A DNA stretch of 10,454 nt. It comes from TMED26 sp002694075. GTDB taxonomy: Bacteria; Pseudomonadota; Alphaproteobacteria; Thalassobaculales; Thalassobaculaceae. Under the pieces are notes generated by a model. The model did no database searches and had not been told where the DNA came from. It was given only the letters and a program-made list of their open reading frames with translations. The position numbers were made by a program, and so were the translations under genes. Positions within the stretch are counted from its first letter, which is position 1. Each line of letters opens with the position of its first letter. The stretch lies in NCBI GenBank assembly GCA_036160575.1, contig JAYYDT010000113.1:1-10454 (forward strand), in the 5' to 3' direction. This document shows positions 7,538 through 10,454 of the stretch, piece after piece.

Positions 7538-8255
7538 CGGCGGTCACCGCGCGGAACACATCGTCCAAACTGCCGCGCGTCGAGCGGGCGGCCAATTCGG
7601 CCGGCGTGCCGTCGACCACGATCCGTCCGGCGGCGATGATCATCGCCCGCGAGCACACCGCGTCGACCTCTTCCAGAATATGCGTCGAAATAATGATCGA
7701 TTTTTCGGCCGACATCTCGGTGATCAGCTTGCGCACTTCAAACTTCTGATTGGGATCGAGGCCATCGGTCGGTTCGTCCAGAATCAGCACCGGCGGGTCG
7801 TGCAACAGGGCTTGGGCCAGGCCAACGCGGCGCTTGAACCCTTTCGACAAGGTGTCGATCGGTTGCAGGGCGACATCCTCCAACTGGGTCATGGCCATCG
7901 CCGCGGCCACCCGTTTGCGCCGCTCGGCGCCGTCGAAACCGCGGATGCCGGCGACGAAACCGAGGAAACCTCGCGGTGTCATATCGGGATAGGCCGGCGC
8001 CCCCTCGGGCAGATAGCCAATCGCCGCTTTCACCGCGATTGGCGCGCGGGTCACATCATGACCTTGCACCAGAGCGGTGCCGGCGGTCGGCGCCAAAAAC
8101 CCGGTAATCATTTTCATGGTGGTCGATTTACCGGCGCCATTGGGACCGAGAAAGCCCAAAACCTCGCCCTGTTGAACCCGAAAACTCAGGTCGTCAACGG
8201 CGGTTTTGGTGCCAAAAACCTTGGTCAGCCCAACGGTTTCAATGACCGCTTCCAT
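7530..8255 (-). CDS. ABC transporter ATP-binding protein (GldA/CcmA-like)
   Basis: Cytoplasmic ATPase of 241 residues that powers the adjacent permease. Walker A is GPNGAGKST (37-45), Walker B is VLILDEPTDGLDP (156-168) with catalytic E161, and the H-loop is STHILEE with H192. The signature motif reads LSKGF (136-140) instead of LSGGQ, and the Q-loop position carries E84 in GYLPEGAP instead of Gln; both variants are common in ABC-2 ATPases of the Gld/Nos/Nod type. A longer in-frame reading exists up to 8342, but the ATG at 8253-8255 begins right at the conserved domain and has GGGGGAG about 10 bases upstream. It is the first gene of the four-gene cassette and lies 83 bases after rsmD on the same strand. 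Confidence 0.93.
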   Translation of the reverse strand: MEAVIETVGLTKVFGTKTAVDDLSFRVQQGEVLGFLGPNGAGKSTTMKMITGFLAPTAGTALVQGHDVTRAPIAVKAAIGYLPEGAPAYPDMTPRGFLGFVAGIRGFDGAERRKRVAAAMAMTQLEDVALQPIDTLSKGFKRRVGLAQALLHDPPVLILDEPTDGLDPNQKFEVRKLITEMSAEKSIIISTHILEEVDAVCSRAMIIAAGRIVVDGTPAELAARSTRGSLDDVFRAVTADA

Positions 8256-8314
8256 CGCTGTCGCTCTCCCCCTGCCGGTTAGCGTCTCGCCACCCCGACG
8301 CTGTTCGATCGGTG

Positions 8315-8342
8315 GATGTAACCGCTTGGGCGGAAAATTCAA
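8315..8342 (-). promoter_or_regulatory. Weak candidate promoter for the ABC cassette
   Basis: On the minus strand, TTGAAT (8337-8342) and TACATC (8315-8320) are 16 bases apart, in the gap between rsmD and the ABC ATPase gene. The -35 element overlaps the rsmD stop codon. The match is modest and readthrough from rsmD is an equally good explanation for expression of the cassette. Confidence 0.25.
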
Positions 8343-8890
8343 GCCCGCGACAGGAAAATCAGCTTTGCCGCGCCATAGCGTCGCTCATCCAAGACGGTGA
8401 AATCGGCCGGCGCGGCGAAAACCGCCTTGGCCGCCGTTTCGACCACCACCCGCGCGTCCTCGGCCAGCCAGCCGGCGCCGGCCAAAGCGCTGATCGCCGG
8501 ACCGCCAAGGTCGCTGGCGTAGGGCGGGTCGAGCAACAGAATGTTTCCTGGCCGCGGGGGCGGCCCGGGCCGGGTCACGTCGACGGCCAACACCTGGCAA
8601 GCGTCCGCCACCCCCAAGTGGGCGATATTGGCGCGAATGATCTCCAAGGCCTGGCGATCATTTTCCAGGAACAGCGCTTGGCCGGCGCCGCGCGACACGG
8701 CCTCCAAGCCCAGGGCGCCGGTCCCGGCGCAGGCGTCGATCACCACCTGGCCGGCCAGCGGGTGGCCGTGCCGACCGTTGGCCAACAGATTGAACAGGGC
8801 CTCGCGGGTACGGTCGCCGGTGGGCCGGATATCGCGGCCCGCCGGCGCCCGCAGGCGCGCGCCCCTATGGCTTCCGGCGACGATGCGCAC
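8339..8890 (-). CDS. rsmD: 16S rRNA (guanine(966)-N(2))-methyltransferase RsmD
   Basis: SAM-dependent enzyme that methylates G966 of 16S rRNA during small-subunit assembly. The 183 residues fit the family. It starts with the hallmark RIVAGSHRGARLRAPAG (2-18), then RPTGDRTREALFNLL (22-36). The SAM-binding loop is DACAGTGALGLEAVSRGAG (52-70), with acidic E76 in LFLEND, and the catalytic DPPY is at 121-124. GTG at 8888-8890 is taken as the start because the conserved RIVAG follows at once and AAGGGG lies 9 bases upstream; a longer ATG reading from 9055 would be out-of-frame coding of rluB. The first 26 bases overlap the end of the rluB-type gene, so the two are probably translationally coupled in one ribosomal-RNA modification operon. 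Confidence 0.95.
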   Translation of the reverse strand: MRIVAGSHRGARLRAPAGRDIRPTGDRTREALFNLLANGRHGHPLAGQVVIDACAGTGALGLEAVSRGAGQALFLENDRQALEIIRANIAHLGVADACQVLAVDVTRPGPPPRPGNILLLDPPYASDLGGPAISALAGAGWLAEDARVVVETAAKAVFAAPADFTVLDERRYGAAKLIFLSRA

Positions 8891-9716
8891 GGTCCCCGGC
8901 CCCTTTGAGCGGCGGTTTGCGGCGCGCCGGCGCCGACTTTTTAGGCGCCTGACCGCCGGCGTCGCCGACGACCAACCCCAATTGCTCGCGCAGCACCCGG
9001 CGGCGCACCTCGTCAACCGTCCCGACCGCCAAATGGCCGAGGGCGAAAGGACCATAGGAGGTGCGAATCAAGCGATTCACGCGGTAGCCCAGATGGTCCA
9101 TCAACCGGCGAATCTCCCGGTTCTTCCCCTCGCGCAGGCCAATCGTCAGCCAGGCGTTGGACGCGGCTTGGGAATCCAAACTGGCCTGGACCGCGCCATA
9201 GCGCACGCCGTCGATCTCGATACCGCCGGCCAGGCCGGCCAGACGCGCCGGATCGACGCGCCCATGCACCCGCACCCGGTATTTGCGTAACCAGCCGGTC
9301 GCCGGCAGTTCCAAATGCCGGGCCAGACCGCCGTCGTTGGTGAGCAACAACAAACCTTCGCTGTCGATGTCCAGGCGGCCAACCGAAATCACCCGTGGCA
9401 GATCCGCCGGTAGAGCCGAAAACACCGTCGGTCGGCCATCGGGGTCGCGGTCGGTGGTGACCAGGCCGCGTTTTTTGTGGAATCGCCACAGGCGCGGCGG
9501 CGCCACCGCCGGCAGCGGCGCGCCGTCGACCTCGACCCGGCTGGCGTCGGTGACCAGCACCGCCGGGCCGGTCAACACCGCGCCGTCGACCTTGACCCGG
9601 CCGGCGGCGATCCATTTTTCGGCCTCCCGGCGCGAGCACACCCCGGCCCGCGCCAACCGCTTGGCGATTCGCTCGGGTGCGCGGCTGTCTTCAAAAAGCG
9701 CCTTGAGATCGACCAT
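8865..9716 (-). CDS. rluB: 23S rRNA pseudouridine synthase, RluB/RsuA family
   Basis: Enzyme of 283 residues that isomerises uridine to pseudouridine in rRNA, probably U2605 of 23S rRNA if it is a true RluB. An S4 RNA-binding domain spans about 15-62 (RIAKRLARAGVCSRREAEKW). The catalytic domain shows GRLDIDSEGLLLLTND (113-128) with catalytic D116, KYRVRVHG, and the family motif LREGKNREIRRLMDHLGY (194-211). The last 30 or so residues (from about G254) are rich in Lys, Arg, Pro and Ala, an unstructured basic tail as found in many alphaproteobacterial members; it likely aids RNA binding. RluB, RluE, RluF and RsuA are hard to tell apart by sequence, so exact site specificity is uncertain. The ATG at 9714-9716 has only a distant GGAG (17 bases away). 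Confidence 0.9.
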   Translation of the reverse strand: MVDLKALFEDSRAPERIAKRLARAGVCSRREAEKWIAAGRVKVDGAVLTGPAVLVTDASRVEVDGAPLPAVAPPRLWRFHKKRGLVTTDRDPDGRPTVFSALPADLPRVISVGRLDIDSEGLLLLTNDGGLARHLELPATGWLRKYRVRVHGRVDPARLAGLAGGIEIDGVRYGAVQASLDSQAASNAWLTIGLREGKNREIRRLMDHLGYRVNRLIRTSYGPFALGHLAVGTVDEVRRRVLREQLGLVVGDAGGQAPKKSAPARRKPPLKGAGDRAHRRRKP

Positions 9717-9738
9717 GGATCGCTGTTTATCTGCTCCG

Positions 9739-10200
9739 ATGGATTATAGCAACGACAGCGGCGGGCCGATGGCCACCGCGCTCGCGGCGGCGCGGGCGGC
9801 GGCGGCGGCCGGCGAGGTCCCGGTCGGCGCCGCGGTGGTCGCCGCCGATGGCGCCATTCTAGCGGTCGCCGGCAACCGCGTGCTGCGTGACCATGACCCG
9901 ACCGGTCACGCCGAGATCCTGGCGCTGCGCCAAGCGGCGGCGACGCGCGGCGACGCCCGTCTACCCGATTGCGATCTGTACGTGACCTTGGAGCCCTGCC
10001 CAATGTGCGCCCAGGCCATCTCTTTCGCCCGCATCCGCCGGCTGTACTTTGGCGCCTATGACCCCAAGGGCGGCGGCGTCGACCATGGCCCGCGCATTTT
10101 CCAGCAACCCACCTGCCACCATCGCCCCGAAGTTTACGGCGGCATCGGCGAGGCGGCGGCGGCCGCCCTGCTGCGAGGTTTTTTCGCCGCCCGCCGCTGA
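9739..10200 (+). CDS. tadA: tRNA adenosine(34) deaminase TadA
   Basis: Zinc enzyme that deaminates A34 to inosine in the anticodon of tRNA-Arg(ACG), which allows wobble decoding; it is essential in most bacteria. The 153 residues show the deaminase core: GEVPVGAAVV (25-34), the HAE motif (H57, E59) with the catalytic Glu, and PCPMC (86-90) whose C87 and C90 complete zinc binding. GAYDPKGGGVDHG (105-117) is also typical. Three in-frame ATGs are possible: 9715, 9739 and 9769. The first would overlap the rluB start codon; 9739 gives the usual length; 9769 has a weak GGCGGG site. None has a clear ribosome site, so the start is uncertain. The alanine-rich N-terminal helix is encoded by a run of GCG/GGC codons (about 9778-9812). 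Confidence 0.95.
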   Translation: MDYSNDSGGPMATALAAARAAAAAGEVPVGAAVVAADGAILAVAGNRVLRDHDPTGHAEILALRQAAATRGDARLPDCDLYVTLEPCPMCAQAISFARIRRLYFGAYDPKGGGVDHGPRIFQQPTCHHRPEVYGGIGEAAAAALLRGFFAARR

Positions 10201-10209
10201 CTAGCGCGC

Positions 10210-10238
10210 TTGCTTTCACCGCGTCCGCGCCTTATGTC
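10210..10238 (+). promoter_or_regulatory. Weak candidate promoter for the TldD/PmbA-family gene
   Basis: TTGCTT (10210-10215), 17 bases, and TATGTC (10233-10238) lie in the 67-base gap after tadA. The hexamers each match consensus at about three positions, so support is thin. Cotranscription with tadA is a fair alternative, since no terminator hairpin is visible between the genes. Confidence 0.25.
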
Positions 10239-10267
10239 CTGGGCACAGCGTCGCAAGGAGACAGGCC

Positions 10268-10454
10268 ATGGCCGACGATCAGGACCGCGCCCTTTTGGAT
10301 GATCTTTTGGCCCGCGCCCGGCGCGCCGGCGCCGATGGCGCCGATGCCGTTTATATCCGCGCCCAGTCGCAGTCCTTGAGCGAACGCCTGGGCGCCCCGG
10401 AATCGGTCGAACGCAGCGAGGAATCCGACCTGGGCCTGCGGGTTTTCGTCGGTC
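10268..10454 (+). CDS. pmbA: TldD/PmbA-family metalloprotease, N-terminal part (cut by window edge)
   Basis: First 62 residues of a TldD/PmbA protein, probably the PmbA (TldE) subunit. In E. coli the TldD-TldE pair is a cytoplasmic protease that trims small peptides such as microcin B17 precursor and the CcdA antitoxin. The visible sequence has the family start: DDLLARARRAGADGADAVYI (11-30) with repeated small residues, then SLSERLGAPESVERSEESDL (36-55) and LGLRVFVG at the edge. VERSE followed by LGLRVF is strongly typical of PmbA. The ATG at 10268 has an excellent AAGGAG site (10255-10260) with 7-base spacing. The catalytic half lies beyond the window, so activity and the exact TldD versus PmbA assignment cannot be tested here. 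Confidence 0.87.
   Translation, partial: MADDQDRALLDDLLARARRAGADGADAVYIRAQSQSLSERLGAPESVERSEESDLGLRVFVG

Noticed and set aside
8324..8335. CCGC-CCAA-GCGG mini-hairpin after rsmD as a terminator
   Set aside because: Only a 4-bp stem with no T run on the minus-strand side; too weak to call.
9778..9812. GCG/GGC-rich run that looks like a simple repeat
   Set aside because: It encodes the alanine-rich first helix of TadA, which is normal for the family in GC-rich genomes; it is not an exact tandem array.

Overview
The window is GC-rich chromosomal DNA from an alphaproteobacterium, probably a free-living Rhodospirillales-like lineage. The evidence is the ChvG/ChvI sensor-regulator pair beside an ATP-dependent PEP carboxykinase gene, an arrangement known from rhizobia and relatives, plus the style of the housekeeping proteins. 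Genes are tightly packed, no gap exceeds about 180 bases, and I see no rRNA, tRNA, CRISPR array, insertion sequence or phage gene.

Left part (1-3830). A leftward pair, chvI then chvG (chvG runs off the left edge), is followed by two rightward genes: a heme-utilisation (HugZ/DUF2470-type) split-barrel protein and pckA. pckA has a recognisable upstream promoter region with a small palindrome and ends in a strong intrinsic terminator. ChvG/ChvI is an envelope and acid-stress signalling system linked in rhizobia to central carbon control, and pckA makes phosphoenolpyruvate from oxaloacetate for gluconeogenesis. The HugZ-like gene sits between the two.

Middle part (3807-8255). A leftward four-gene cassette encodes an ABC ATPase, an ABC-2 type permease, a GldG-like membrane-anchored auxiliary protein with a C-terminal coiled coil and membrane helix, and a membrane-anchored DUF4340 protein. 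Spacing is 2 to 9 bases or a short overlap, so they very likely form one operon and one envelope complex of unknown substrate. This is the least understood system in the window.

Right part (8339-10454). Two leftward RNA-modification genes, a large-subunit rRNA pseudouridine synthase (RluB type) and the 16S rRNA methyltransferase rsmD, overlap by 26 bases. They diverge from rightward tadA, the tRNA adenosine-34 deaminase, which is followed by the start of a TldD/PmbA-family metalloprotease gene cut by the right edge. The leftward genes from rluB to the DUF4340 gene all run the same way and may be partly cotranscribed.

Most of the window is ordinary, well-conserved chromosome. The items worth a second look are the Gld-like ABC cassette, the HugZ-like gene inserted in the chvI-pckA neighbourhood, the pckA control region, and several start-site or overlap details.
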